IMG/VR virus record: IMGVR_UViG_3300047472_000084
Coordinates: 1 to 47,501 of that record
From: a virus
Strand: one strand, 5' to 3'
Length of the DNA: 47,501 nucleotides
Numbering within the stretch: the stretch's first letter is position 1; every line of letters begins with the position of its first letter. This document shows, in pieces, positions 27,223-35,828 of this stretch. Under the pieces are notes generated by a model that had not been told where the DNA came from, did not search any database, and worked only from the letters and a program-made list of their open reading frames with translations. A program made the translations under genes and the position numbers.

Positions 27223-27687
27223 GCTATGCCCGGCCTACCACGGGCACCCCCATATAGGGCCCCCTATACAGGGCCCCTATATAGCACCCCCCATATACAG
27301 GGCCCTGTATGCAAGGGCCTATATGCTAGGGGGTGCATACGCATGCTCATACATGCATGCATGCATCGTAAGCATAGATATCGTACTGACATATCAGTAT
27401 GGTACAACACACAATCATGTGATGTATCACACAGAATTGTATGCAATACATTACACATTACATTGCACATGTTCAATGCAAGATGCAATGTCATAGTCAA
27501 TGATGTATCAAATAAAATAAATAAAATATTACATCAACTAACATGATATATCAGACACGACATATAACATTGAAATATTACCGGCGACATTTCACATCCG
27601 GCATATCAAATTTGAAATGACTCCCCCTGGCATATCACTTTTTTTGCCGAAGCGGCATAGCGCCTCAGTACGCGCGCGGGTCTGGAA
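27223..27687. other. Non-coding AT-rich island 2 with nested repeats
   Basis: No credible gene. The left part (27245-27340) packs alternating TATA and poly-C/G words with palindromes such as TACAGGGCCCTGTA, and an imperfect inverted repeat between GCACCCCCCATATA and TATATGCTAGGGGGTGC. Then follow ATGCATGCATGCAT and about 200 bases of AT-rich sequence with ACATTACA-type words and AATAAAATAAATAAAATA. The sequence has the properties of an easily unwound region. Candidate origin or recombination junction; no start codon or ribosome site in it is convincing. Confidence 0.75.
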
Positions 27688-27703
27688 GGTTAGGGCCCTA
27701 ACC
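27688..27703. promoter_or_regulatory. 16-bp palindromic operator at the late-type promoter
   Basis: GGTTAGGGCCCTAACC is a perfect 16-bp palindrome ending 16 bases before the TAGTAT of the next promoter, so it covers the -35 region. A repressor or activator dimer is the natural expectation. Confidence 0.65.
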
Positions 27704-27716
27704 ATTGCGCCCCCAT

Positions 27717-27725
27717 GTGTAGTAT
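27717..27725 (+). promoter_or_regulatory. Promoter GTGTAGTAT for HNH/late genes
   Basis: Exact family box. No ORF starts nearby; a structured ~110-base leader follows, with CCGGCTC and GAGCCGG as a 7-bp stem, to TTG 27840. It is the only visible promoter ahead of the terminase genes. Confidence 0.65.
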
Positions 27726-27839
27726 ATTACTGGACACACCGGCCAGTCATACCGCCCGGACCCTGTCCAGGCCGCTCCGGCTCCCTCGTACAGCGGGGTA
27801 GAGCCGGGGCGCTGCCCTCAACCCCTCTGGAGACACACC

Positions 27840-28175
27840 TTGGCCTGGAACACATCGGATCGCCGCGACCGGCTGCCCGACGACTGGGCCATCCGCCGCG
27901 TCCGCGTGCTCCGGCGCGATGCCTACCGCTGCCAAGCCCACGACTCACAGGGCGTCAAGTGCGACCAGCACGGCAACCAGGTCGACCACGTCGAGCGCGG
28001 CGACAACCACGATCTCACCAATCTCCAGACGCTCTGCGAGTGGCATCACAAGCAGAAGACGGCGCAGGAAGCCGCCGAGGCCCGCAAGGCCAAGGGCTTC
28101 CCAACACAGAAGCGCGAGCCAGAGGAGCATCCTCTAGCCCGCGCCAAGCGGCTTACCATGCCGCCTCCATTTTAA
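27840..28175 (+). CDS. HNH endonuclease next to terminase
   Basis: 111 residues from TTG 27840 (CTGGAGACACACC upstream). VLRRDAYRCQAHDSQGVKCD, QVDHVERGDNHDLTNLQTLC and EWHHKQKTAQEA give the HNH metal site (DH, N, H) plus Cys residues of a zinc knuckle. In HK97-like phages an HNH protein beside the terminase is required for specific DNA end cutting at packaging, the likely role here. Its stop abuts the tRNA gene. Confidence 0.87.
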   Translation: MAWNTSDRRDRLPDDWAIRRVRVLRRDAYRCQAHDSQGVKCDQHGNQVDHVERGDNHDLTNLQTLCEWHHKQKTAQEAAEARKAKGFPTQKREPEEHPLARAKRLTMPPPF

Positions 28176-28260
28176 GGCGTGTGAAGTCCCAGCGGTGGGA
28201 CACTGGCTTCGAAACCCAGGGGTCGCTCACACGGCAGGGGTTCGACTCCTCCGCACGCCG
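28176..28260 (+). tRNA. tRNA-Ser (anticodon CGA)
   Basis: An 85-base cloverleaf. Acceptor GGCGTGT pairs with GCACGCC (one T-G), discriminator G. D-stem GTCC/GGAC. Anticodon arm CTGG.../...CCAG around TTCGAAA with anticodon CGA (serine UCG), with a C-C mismatch at the loop edge. A long variable arm (GTCG and CGGC) as expected for serine, T-loop TTCGACT. Three bases rather than two precede the D-stem and there is one T-stem mismatch, so it may be weak. No encoded CCA. It could serve UCG-rich late genes. Confidence 0.72.
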
Positions 28261-28261
28261 C

Positions 28262-28519
28262 TCAGAAGTACCGCCGACGCGAGTTCTCGCGCTCCACCTG
28301 ACCCTTAAGGGTGAACAGGTCATAGATGACCCCCACGCCGAACAGTCCAGCGGTCAGCAGGTAAACGACCCCGATGAAGGGCTTCCCCAGGTAGAACTTG
28401 TGCCCGCCGATGAGCCCCAGCAGGAGCCACAGCAGGTAAGCGACGCCTACGTCAAGATGACGCGGCCCACGCGAGTGCCGGTCGAACGGCGCAACGCCGT
28501 CAAAGTAGTGATATGCCAT
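28262..28519 (-). CDS. TM2-domain membrane protein, only minus-strand gene
   Basis: 85 residues from the ATG at 28519 ([20 protein letters not shown]...). [20 protein letters not shown], then [20 protein letters not shown] and YDLFTL is the TM2 domain: two helices with a GxHxFYLGK turn between them. It lies opposite every other gene, tail-to-tail with the tRNA. A -10-like TATCGT lies seven bases before its start. Isolated reverse genes in late regions are often morons expressed separately from the lytic programme. The longer ORF extending to 28576 is possible but lacks support. Confidence 0.72.
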   Translation of the reverse strand: MAYHYFDGVAPFDRHSRGPRHLDVGVAYLLWLLLGLIGGHKFYLGKPFIGVVYLLTAGLFGVGVIYDLFTLKGQVERENSRRRYF

Positions 28520-28554
28520 AGGGCACACGATACCACGCATCATGGAGGTGCACA

Positions 28555-28998
28555 ATGGCAGGAAACGGCCCCGCACCCAAGATGCAACGGCAGCGCGAGC
28601 GCGACACCAAGCGCCGCGACAGCGAGTTCACCGACATCGTCCCGGACAAGCGCAAGCGCGGCCCGGCGCTCCCCAAGGATCACGGCTTCGATGACAACGT
28701 CGTCGCCATCTACGAGGACATGCGCAAGTGGCCCCAGGCGCAGACCTGGACAGGATCCGAATGGCTCCTCATCCGCACGCTTCTCCTCCCGCTCTACGAC
28801 ACGTTCCTCAACGGCCGCGGGAAGAACGGCAACACCGCCGGAGAGATCCGGCAGTTGCTCGCATCACTCGGAACGACCCTGCCTGACCGGCAGCGCGCGC
28901 GTATCCGCATCGCCGACGAGAAGGACCGCGAGACCCAGGAGGTCCCGGTCACCGCTGGCGTCTACGACCTCATGGAACTCATGAGCCGCAACAAGTAG
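28555..28998 (+). CDS. terS: Terminase small subunit
   Basis: 147 residues from ATG 28555 (GGAGGTGCACA upstream). A basic N-terminus ([16 protein letters not shown]) and helical centre ([20 protein letters not shown]) with a long charged C-terminal half fit phage small terminase subunits, which recognise packaging sites as ring oligomers. Identification leans on the position directly before the large subunit. Confidence 0.75.
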   Translation: MAGNGPAPKMQRQRERDTKRRDSEFTDIVPDKRKRGPALPKDHGFDDNVVAIYEDMRKWPQAQTWTGSEWLLIRTLLLPLYDTFLNGRGKNGNTAGEIRQLLASLGTTLPDRQRARIRIADEKDRETQEVPVTAGVYDLMELMSRNK

Positions 28999-29014
28999 GT
29001 CCAGGAGGCCCACT

Positions 29015-30682
29015 TTGGAGGCCATCCTCACCCAACCTGATTTCCCGCTAGACAACAGCATCAAGTCCCTCGGCTGGGGCGTAGCCGTCTGGATGCAGGC
29101 GTACCTACTCGACCCCGAGGGCGCTGGCCCGTTTACACTCACCCGTGAGCAGTTGAACTTCCTGCTCTGGTTCTACGCAGTCGGCGACGACGGCCGGTTC
29201 CTCTACCGCCGCGCCACGCTCCGCCGCGCTAAGGGCTGGGGTAAGTCCCCGCTCCTCGCGGCCATCGCGCTCGCAGAGTTCGCCGGTCCCGTCCGCTTCT
29301 GGCACCTCGACGAGAACGGCTACGCCGTCGGCCAGGCCGTCAGCATGCCGGTCATCCAGATCGCCGGTATCGCGTTCTCGCAGACGAAGAACACCATGGA
29401 CGTCATCCGTGCCATGGCCCAGAGCCCCGCGCTCGCCGAACTGTGTGGCTTCGACGCCAACAGCATCGGCCTGACGCGCATCATCTCGCCCGACGGCGCC
29501 CAGATCTACCCCATCACCGCCTCTGCCCGCGCGCAGGAAGGCGCCCGTCCGACGTTCATCATCATGGACGAGACGCACCACTGGACTGAGTCCAACCGCG
29601 GCTGGGATCTCGCCGACGTCATCCGCCGTAACCTCACGAAGGTCGACGCTCGCTCCATCGAGACGACCAACGCGCACGAGCCCGGCGAGGACAGCGTCGC
29701 TGAGAAGTCCTACCTGGCCTACCTCTCGCAGCGCGAGGGCAAGACCCTCGACGAGACGATCCTCTACGACTGCCGTGAGGCACCCGGCGACATCGACCTC
29801 GGCGACCCCGAGCAGGTCCGCGAAGGGCTCATCGCAGCCTACGGAGACGCCCACTGGGTCAACCTAGACCGCATCCTCTCCGAGATCTACGACCCGAACA
29901 CGGCGCCGGAAGAGGCTCGCCGCTTCTACCTAAACCAGATTGTCGCCTCGGCGGACTCCTGGGTCGCCCCGCACGAGTGGGACGCCAACTACAGCGCTGA
30001 GACCGCCCCGCTCAAGTTCGGCCCCGCCGACCGCCGCATGGGCTGGAAGCAGGGCGACACCGTCACCCTCGGGTTCGACGGATCGCTCACCGACGACTCC
30101 ACGGCGCTCGTAGCCACTCGGCTCAGCGACGGCGCAGGTTTCCTCCTGGCTGTCTGGGAGAAGCCCGAAGGGCCACTCGGCCGCAACTGGGAAGTCCCCA
30201 AGGACGTCGCCCGCGGCGTGGTCGAGAACGTCTTCGCCACCCTCGACGTCGTCGCATTCTTCGCTGACGTCGCCCTCTGGGAGACAGACGTGGACGCCTG
30301 GCGCGACGAGTACGCTGAACGGCTGGTCGTCAAGGCTACCACCAAGCACGCCGTCGGCTGGGACATGCGTGGCCACCAGTTGGACACCACTCGCGCCGTC
30401 GAAGCCCTCAACCGGGCCATCGTCGAGCACGAGACGCCCTGGGGCCCTCACTTCCTCCTCAACGACCCCACGGTCCGAGCGGACGAAGTGCTCAAGCGCC
30501 ACGTCCTCAACGGCCGTCGCCGCCTCAACCGCTGGGGCGTCTACTTCGGCAAGGAGAGCCGCGAGTCGCCTAAGAAGGTCGACGCTCTCGCCGCCCTCAT
30601 GCTCTCTCGAATGGCCCGTGCCCGCGTCCTCGCGGACGGGTCGTACCGTCGTCGCTCGTCCGGTCGAGTCTACGGCTTCTGA
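29015..30682 (+). CDS. terL: Terminase large subunit
   Basis: 555 residues from TTG 29015 (CCAGGAGGCCCAC upstream). ATPase: Walker A AKGWGKS (72-78) and Walker B TFIIMDE (D185, E186). C-terminal RNase H-like nuclease: LGFDGSLTDDSTAL (D355), VAFFADVALWETDVDAW and SPKKVDALAALMLS. It pumps DNA into the prohead and cuts concatemers. A GTTTACAC site at 29131 is kept with the rare codons TTT-ACA. Confidence 0.93.
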   Translation: MEAILTQPDFPLDNSIKSLGWGVAVWMQAYLLDPEGAGPFTLTREQLNFLLWFYAVGDDGRFLYRRATLRRAKGWGKSPLLAAIALAEFAGPVRFWHLDENGYAVGQAVSMPVIQIAGIAFSQTKNTMDVIRAMAQSPALAELCGFDANSIGLTRIISPDGAQIYPITASARAQEGARPTFIIMDETHHWTESNRGWDLADVIRRNLTKVDARSIETTNAHEPGEDSVAEKSYLAYLSQREGKTLDETILYDCREAPGDIDLGDPEQVREGLIAAYGDAHWVNLDRILSEIYDPNTAPEEARRFYLNQIVASADSWVAPHEWDANYSAETAPLKFGPADRRMGWKQGDTVTLGFDGSLTDDSTALVATRLSDGAGFLLAVWEKPEGPLGRNWEVPKDVARGVVENVFATLDVVAFFADVALWETDVDAWRDEYAERLVVKATTKHAVGWDMRGHQLDTTRAVEALNRAIVEHETPWGPHFLLNDPTVRADEVLKRHVLNGRRRLNRWGVYFGKESRESPKKVDALAALMLSRMARARVLADGSYRRRSSGRVYGF

Positions 30683-30705
30683 CACACCCTTGGAGGTGCT
30701 CCCGG

Positions 30706-32187
30706 ATGGTCGACATCACCCCGACCCTCGCCGAAGAGGCAAGCAGCACGCTCCGTGCGCAGTTCATCAACGACTCCGCGCTGGCGAAGGTCAAGTCGTA
30801 CCTCAGCGGCGACCAGGATCTCCCGTACATGCCCTCGTCGCAGTCCTACCGGATCTCGAACGAGTACAGCGACATCGCTCGCCGGGCAGTCTCCAACTGG
30901 CTGCCGCTCGTGTCGGACACGTTCGTCAAGCGCCTCTTCGTGGAGGGCTACCGCCCCACGGACGCGTTCGACAACTCGAAGCCCTGGGAATACTGGCAGG
31001 CCAACGGCCTCGACGCACGCCAGACCATCGTGCACCGCGCGGCCATCGAGTACGGCGTCTCGTACGTCCTCGTCCTCCCTGGCAACCTCGGCGCCAACCC
31101 GTCCCCGATGCCGTACATCAAGCCGCTCTCGCCCTTCCGCGCGATGGCCTGGTACAACGACCCGGACGACGAGTGGGCGCAGTACGCGGTCGAACTCGCG
31201 GGCCAGGACGTCAACGGCAACGAGATCGTCAAGTTGTACGACGACCAGAACGTTTACACGTTCATCAAGCAGCCCTCGACCACCGTCGACGGCACGCACG
31301 GCGGCGTCACCGCGCCGACCATCGTGCACCCCGAGTTCACGCTGTCTGACACGCAGCGTCACGGCCTCGGCGTCGTCCCGCTCGTCCGCTTCCGTGAGCG
31401 CCTGGAGGACAACCCCTACGGGGCCCTGTTCCCGCTCCTCAAGGACCAGGACAAGATCAACGAGATCACGTTCTCGATCCACATGGCGTTCCAGTACGGC
31501 GTGTTTCGTCAGCGCTGGGTCTCCGGCATGGCCGTCCCCGTCGACGACAACGAGAACGCGCTCCCGCCCTTCCAGGCTGGCATCGACCGCCTGTGGGTCG
31601 CGGAGAGCCCGGACACCAAGTTCGGCGAGTTCCAGCAGACCGACGTCTCTAACCACCTGATCGCCTACCGCGACGCCGTCAAGACGTTCGCGGCTCACGC
31701 GGCCATCGACCCGAACATGCTCACCGGCGACGTCGTCAACGTCTCCGCTGCGTCCCTCGGCTCCCTCAAGGACTCGACGACCCAGCAGGTCGAGCAGTAC
31801 AAGATGATCTTCGGAGAGTCCTGGGAGCAGGTGTTCCGCCTCGCGGCCACGGCCGACCCCACGGCACCGGTCAGTGACCGCGAAGACCTCATGGCCCAGA
31901 CGCGCTGGCGCGACGACACGTCGAGCGAGTTCCTACAGACCATCGAAGGTCTCGCCATGCTGTCCGAGAAACTGGGTGTCCCCGGCGAGGCCCTGTGGGA
32001 GAAGATCCCCGGCATGTCCGACCAGGACATCCGCCACTGGCACGAGGTCGCCGACCAGCAGGCCGACAACGACCCCATCGCCACGCTCGCAGCGCAGTTG
32101 CAGAAGAACGGCGCCACGCCGAACCTGAACCCGGAGGATGAGACCGCAGATGTCGACGCCCCCGCTTCTGGACCAGTCACAGGCTGA
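30706..32187 (+). CDS. Portal protein
   Basis: 493 residues from ATG 30706 (GGAGGTGCTCCCGG upstream). Position, length and the sequence of helices (NWLPLVSDTFVKRLFVEGYR, KDQDKINEITFSIHMAFQYG, VSAASLGSLKDSTTQQVEQY) fit SPP1/HK97-type portals. It forms the dodecameric DNA gate. A GTTTACAC site lies at 31252. Confidence 0.88.
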   Translation: MVDITPTLAEEASSTLRAQFINDSALAKVKSYLSGDQDLPYMPSSQSYRISNEYSDIARRAVSNWLPLVSDTFVKRLFVEGYRPTDAFDNSKPWEYWQANGLDARQTIVHRAAIEYGVSYVLVLPGNLGANPSPMPYIKPLSPFRAMAWYNDPDDEWAQYAVELAGQDVNGNEIVKLYDDQNVYTFIKQPSTTVDGTHGGVTAPTIVHPEFTLSDTQRHGLGVVPLVRFRERLEDNPYGALFPLLKDQDKINEITFSIHMAFQYGVFRQRWVSGMAVPVDDNENALPPFQAGIDRLWVAESPDTKFGEFQQTDVSNHLIAYRDAVKTFAAHAAIDPNMLTGDVVNVSAASLGSLKDSTTQQVEQYKMIFGESWEQVFRLAATADPTAPVSDREDLMAQTRWRDDTSSEFLQTIEGLAMLSEKLGVPGEALWEKIPGMSDQDIRHWHEVADQQADNDPIATLAAQLQKNGATPNLNPEDETADVDAPASGPVTG

Positions 32188-32962
32188 CGCTCTCGTTCGC
32201 CTGAGCATCGCACACTCGCAGTCGCAGGTCGGTAAGGTCGCACAGACCCAGACCGACCTGCGGCGCCTGTGGGCTCAGGTACTCGACCCCGCGGACTTCG
32301 CCGGATCGTACACCAAGTTCGCACTCGGCGCAAGTTACCTCATCCAGCAGGCTCGTTCTGACGCCATGCCGGTAGCCACCCGATTCCTCCGCGACTCGCA
32401 GGAGATCGCGGGCTACACGCGGGCTGAGGACGACCAGACGCCGCTCCCCGTCATCAACTCCCTCGAAGCCGACCTCACCGCGCTCTACGTGACCGGCTTC
32501 GTCACGATCCAGAAGCAGATCAACGCTGGTGCGTCGACTGACTTCGCCGAGCGAGCAGGCCAGGCGGCCATGCTCCGCTCCGCACAGCGTCGCATCCTCG
32601 ACGCGCCCCGGCGGGGCATCATCGACCGCTCGTTCAAGTCCGACAGCACCGTCGGCTGGGCCCGCGTCGGCGACGGACACCCCTGCTACTTCTGCGCAAT
32701 GCTCATCTCGCGCGGCCCGGTCTACAGCGAGAGCACGGTGAACTTCCGCGCTCACGATGGCTGCGGCTGCGGCGCCAAGATGTGCTTCCGCAACGACCCG
32801 TCCCGCGGCTGGACCGACCAGAGCCGTCTCCTCCGTGGCTTCTACGACGAGAACAAGGCCAACTGGCGCTCCTCGTACAACAAGGCCATGAAGGACCCCG
32901 AATCTCCCGTAAGCCGAGCGATGTACGCCGTACCTCGCGCGGACTACGGACTGGCAGCGTAG
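32150..32962 (+). CDS. MuF-like capsid maturation protein
   Basis: 270 residues from ATG 32150 (MSTPPLLDQSQADALVRLSI). ATG 32138 is closer to GGAGG than a ribosome site allows. The C-terminal domain has GWARVGDGHPCYFCAMLISR, then FRAHDGCGCGAKMCF, the CxxC...H..C.C signature of MuF minor head proteins. It overlaps the portal gene, usual for this pair. It probably sits in the head near the portal. Confidence 0.85.
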   Translation: MSTPPLLDQSQADALVRLSIAHSQSQVGKVAQTQTDLRRLWAQVLDPADFAGSYTKFALGASYLIQQARSDAMPVATRFLRDSQEIAGYTRAEDDQTPLPVINSLEADLTALYVTGFVTIQKQINAGASTDFAERAGQAAMLRSAQRRILDAPRRGIIDRSFKSDSTVGWARVGDGHPCYFCAMLISRGPVYSESTVNFRAHDGCGCGAKMCFRNDPSRGWTDQSRLLRGFYDENKANWRSSYNKAMKDPESPVSRAMYAVPRADYGLAA

Positions 32963-33054
32963 TCATTACCCGTCCTAACGACGAGTAACCTCGCCGCAAC
33001 TCACTCGCTCGCAGGCCGAGCGTTTACACCTACGGCACAGGAGGCCGCAACACA

Positions 33055-33585
33055 ATGCCCGAACCAGAAGAGATCACTCCGACCACCCCGGTCCAGACGA
33101 CCCCCGTCACCCCCGAGCCCACCAAGGTGGAAACCCCGCCGTGGGGCTCCGACGAGGACTTCGACCCCGCCCGCGCATGGGCCCTCATCCAGGGCCTCCG
33201 CACGGACAAGACGAAGACGCAGGCAGAGCGCGACGAACTCGCCGCTCGCGTCCAGGCCGAGGAGGACGCGGCCCTCTCCGAGCAGGAGAAGGTCAAGCGT
33301 GAACTGGAGCAGACCCGTCAGGAACTCGCCGCACAGCGCCGCGAGAACGCACTGACGAAGTACGAACTCCCCGAGAGTGCTCTCGTCTTCCTCACTGCGG
33401 AGTCCGCAGAGGACATCGAAGCCCAGGCTTCCGCGCTTGCGGGCCTGACCCCCAAGAAGGAGCCGGAAGCCCCCAAGGCACCCGCCTCCGCTCGCGTGAC
33501 GCCTGCCCTTCCGAACGGGCAGACCGACGTTCCTGAACCGTTCGACCCCGCGGCCATCGCACGTGCCGCGCGGAGCCGACGGTAA
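33055..33585 (+). CDS. Scaffolding protein
   Basis: 176 residues. A disordered Pro/Thr N-terminus, a long charged coiled coil (~55-110: LRTDKTKTQAERDELAARVQ, EDAALSEQEKVKRELEQTRQ) and a Pro-rich end with a basic tail (AAIARAARSRR) match scaffolds of HK97-like phages located just before the capsid gene. A GTTTACAC site lies 33 bases before the ATG. Confidence 0.83.
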   Translation: MPEPEEITPTTPVQTTPVTPEPTKVETPPWGSDEDFDPARAWALIQGLRTDKTKTQAERDELAARVQAEEDAALSEQEKVKRELEQTRQELAAQRRENALTKYELPESALVFLTAESAEDIEAQASALAGLTPKKEPEAPKAPASARVTPALPNGQTDVPEPFDPAAIARAARSRR

Positions 33586-33610
33586 ACCCCAACCCTAAGG
33601 AGTAGCCACC

Positions 33611-34558
33611 GTGGCTAACAACTTCTACCAGGCGCCGCAGGTGGCCCGAGTCGCAGTCGAACTGGCTGCCGAAGACGCGTACCTGTCTGCGCTCGTCAAC
33701 CGTAACTACGAGAACGACCTCCTCGGCGGCGGTGGGCGTGGCCGTACGGTCAACGTCCGCATCCCCGGCGCGCTGATCGCTCGTGACCGTGGCATCGACG
33801 ACAAGACGACCGCCATCGTCCTCGACGAACTGTCCGAGAGCACCGTGCCGATCACCCTCGGTACGCACGCCTACTCGGCCGTGTCCCTCTCCGAAGGTGA
33901 CATGTCGCTCAACCTGGAGTCCTTCTCCGGCCAGGTGCTCGCGCCCCAGGTCGACGCAGTCGTGGACTTCATCGAGCACAACTTCGTCACGACCCTCAAG
34001 ACGACCCAGGGCGTCCAGACCGGCGAGACCCTGCCGACCTACGACGCGGCCAACCCGGTCGCCACCTTCGTCGCGCTCCGCAAGATCCTGCGCGACCGTG
34101 GCGTCAACCCGGCGTCGCTCCAGGTCATCGTCGGCACCCAGGTCTACGCCGACCTGATCTCCTCGAAGCAGTTGATCGACGCCTCGCAGTCCGGCTCCAC
34201 CGCCGCGCTGCGCGAGGGTGCCGTCGGCCGCGTCCAGGGCTTCACCGTCGTCGAGTCCACCCGCGTCGGTGAGACCGAGATCTACGCGTTCTCGCGTGAC
34301 TCGTTCACCATCGCCGTGCGTGCGCCGCTCATCCCGGCCGGTGCGCCCTTCGGTGCCATCGAGTCGAGCAACGGCTTCTCGCTGCGCTACCTGCGCGACT
34401 ACGACGTGATGCACACCGTCGACCGCTCGCTCGTGTCGACCTTCGTCGGCTCGGCGGCCCTGCCGCTCAAGAAGATCGTCCGTGACTACACGGCGACGAC
34501 CGCTTCGGTGGTCGACGTCCCGGGTGGCGCTGCGGTCTTCATCGACACCGCCGAGTAA
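33611..34558 (+). CDS. Major capsid protein
   Basis: 315 residues from GTG 33611 (AAGGAGTAGCCACC upstream). It starts VANNFYQAPQVARVAVELAA and contains SEGDMSLNLESFSGQVLAPQ and AFSRDSFTIAVRAPLIPAG. Position after the scaffold, size and the high-expression codon use support the HK97-type coat protein. A strong hairpin follows the stop codon. Confidence 0.88.
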   Translation: MANNFYQAPQVARVAVELAAEDAYLSALVNRNYENDLLGGGGRGRTVNVRIPGALIARDRGIDDKTTAIVLDELSESTVPITLGTHAYSAVSLSEGDMSLNLESFSGQVLAPQVDAVVDFIEHNFVTTLKTTQGVQTGETLPTYDAANPVATFVALRKILRDRGVNPASLQVIVGTQVYADLISSKQLIDASQSGSTAALREGAVGRVQGFTVVESTRVGETEIYAFSRDSFTIAVRAPLIPAGAPFGAIESSNGFSLRYLRDYDVMHTVDRSLVSTFVGSAALPLKKIVRDYTATTASVVDVPGGAAVFIDTAE

Positions 34559-34565
34559 GACCCTC

Positions 34566-34603
34566 CCTAAGTGGCGGTAACCAATCGGTTGCCGCCACTT
34601 AGG
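34566..34603 (+). terminator. Strong hairpin after the capsid gene
   Basis: CCTAAGTGGCGGTAACC pairs with GGTTGCCGCCACTTAGG across an AATC loop (17 bp, one T-G). No T-run follows. It likely acts as partial terminator or mRNA stabiliser that raises capsid over downstream products. Confidence 0.75.
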
Positions 34604-34633
34604 CCCCTAACTGTCACTACTTCGGAGGCCCGC

Positions 34634-35053
34634 ATGACCGCACTCCCCCTGCCCGTCTCGGGCCTCGAAACTCGGCTCCGGCTGGAGGTCGGCTCCCTCT
34701 CCGGCGCTGACCTCGCCGCTGCCGAAGTCTACATCGGTGACGCCACGGCGCTCGTCCTCGACGAAGTGCCCGCAGACACCGAGACGGCCTGGACGGCAGA
34801 CCTGCCGCGCACCGTCGAACTCATCATCTACAAGGCAGCCCGCCGTGAGTGGGAGAACCCCTCCGGCCTGTCCCAGGAGATCTCCGGCGAACACACCATC
34901 ACGACCTCGGCAACCTCGGGCGTCTTCCTGACGCAGAACGAGATCGCCAAGGTCCGCAACGCCGCGGGTGTATCCTCCAGCGCCGTCGGATCCGTCCGCA
35001 TCGGCGCGCCAGACACCCCGTTCACCCCCTACTGGTGGCGGCGCGGATGGTAG
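34634..35053 (+). CDS. Head-tail adaptor (gp6-like connector)
   Basis: 139 residues from ATG 34634 (CTTCGGAGGCCCGC upstream). LRLEVGSLSGADLAAAEVYI and LPRTVELIIYKAARREWENP are helices of the HK97 gp6/SPP1 gp15-like adaptor that binds below the portal. The C-terminal tail ends with TPYWWRRGW. Confidence 0.8.
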   Translation: MTALPLPVSGLETRLRLEVGSLSGADLAAAEVYIGDATALVLDEVPADTETAWTADLPRTVELIIYKAARREWENPSGLSQEISGEHTITTSATSGVFLTQNEIAKVRNAAGVSSSAVGSVRIGAPDTPFTPYWWRRGW

Positions 35054-35217
35054 CACCCTGGGGCACCATCTTCATCCCAGGCGAGTTCCCGTCCTCCGAC
35101 TGGATCGCCTGGCTAGACGAAGCCGAATACAACATCTACGCTGAGGAGGCCGCACGTGCTGCGCGAAACCAGCCGACAGTCCCCGGTGTACCTTCTGGTC
35201 CCGAGTCAGGGAACTGA
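35047..35217 (+). CDS. Small structural-region protein
   Basis: 56 residues starting MVAPWGTIFIPGEFPSSDWI. It overlaps the adaptor by seven and the next gene by 62 bases. Small ORFs at this spot in the connector cluster are common; function unknown. Confidence 0.55.
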   Translation: MVAPWGTIFIPGEFPSSDWIAWLDEAEYNIYAEEAARAARNQPTVPGVPSGPESGN

Positions 35218-35539
35218 CTCCTACGGCGACCCGCTGCCGACGTGGGCCGAGCCCACTCGAATCCTGATCCCCGGAGCGGAACTCCAGCGCAACACCACGG
35301 AGGACAAGGATCTCAACACCGGCACCCAGACGGACCGCCTCGGCAAGATGATAGCCACTGGCCGCGGGCCGGAGATGCTGATCTACAGCATGGTCAACGA
35401 GTCCTCGCGCATCGAGCAGGACGGCAAGGTCTGGCGAGTCACCGGCGAGCCCAACATCAAGCAGGGTCTCATCAACGGGAACACGCACCTCACGGCCTCG
35501 CTGACCCGGACGACGGTAGGTGACCCAAGTGGCTTCTAG
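35156..35539 (+). CDS. Head closure (stopper) protein
   Basis: 127 residues from GTG 35156 (GAGGAGGCCGCAC upstream). SPVYLLVPSQGTDSYGDPLP, GAELQRNTTEDKDLNTGTQT and KVWRVTGEPNIKQGLINGNT form the small beta barrel expected for stoppers of the SPP1 gp16/HK97 gp7 group. Position between adaptor and tail-component genes agrees. Confidence 0.78.
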   Translation: MLRETSRQSPVYLLVPSQGTDSYGDPLPTWAEPTRILIPGAELQRNTTEDKDLNTGTQTDRLGKMIATGRGPEMLIYSMVNESSRIEQDGKVWRVTGEPNIKQGLINGNTHLTASLTRTTVGDPSGF

Positions 35540-35828
35540 GACCCGATTCACGCTGAACTCCGCGGGCATCGAAGAACTGCTCAAGTCGGAGCCCGGCATT
35601 TACGGCCTCATCGAGGCGGGCACTGCCGCCGCCGCCGCGGACGCCCGCGAGGGCTACGGCGAGCAGCGCGTCCCATCCCAATACGTCCTAAACGGTGTGG
35701 TCATCACGGACCGCCCGCAGGGAAATATCACCGTTGCCGTGCGCCGCGCTGAGGCCATCGAGGGCAAGTACGGCTACCTGTCCAAGGCAGTACAGGCCGC
35801 TGGCTTCGAGATGGGACGTGGCAAGTAA
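35520..35828 (+). CDS. Tail component, HK97 gp10-like
   Basis: 102 residues from GTG 35520. SAGIEELLKSEPGIYGLIEA followed by YVLNGVVITDRPQGNITVAV is the pattern of HK97 gp10-like tail-completion proteins. The stop overlaps the next ATG. Confidence 0.77.
   Translation: MTQVASRTRFTLNSAGIEELLKSEPGIYGLIEAGTAAAAADAREGYGEQRVPSQYVLNGVVITDRPQGNITVAVRRAEAIEGKYGYLSKAVQAAGFEMGRGK

Noticed and set aside
27226-27546. 106-residue frame (and a minus-strand one) in AT-rich island 2
   Set aside because: The translation is a by-product of TATA/GTAC repeats rich in His, Cys and Met; there is no ribosome site.
28176-28260. tRNA gene as a phage attachment site, or as a selenocysteine tRNA
   Set aside because: No integrase is present, and the anticodon is CGA rather than TCA. 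The long variable arm fits serine.
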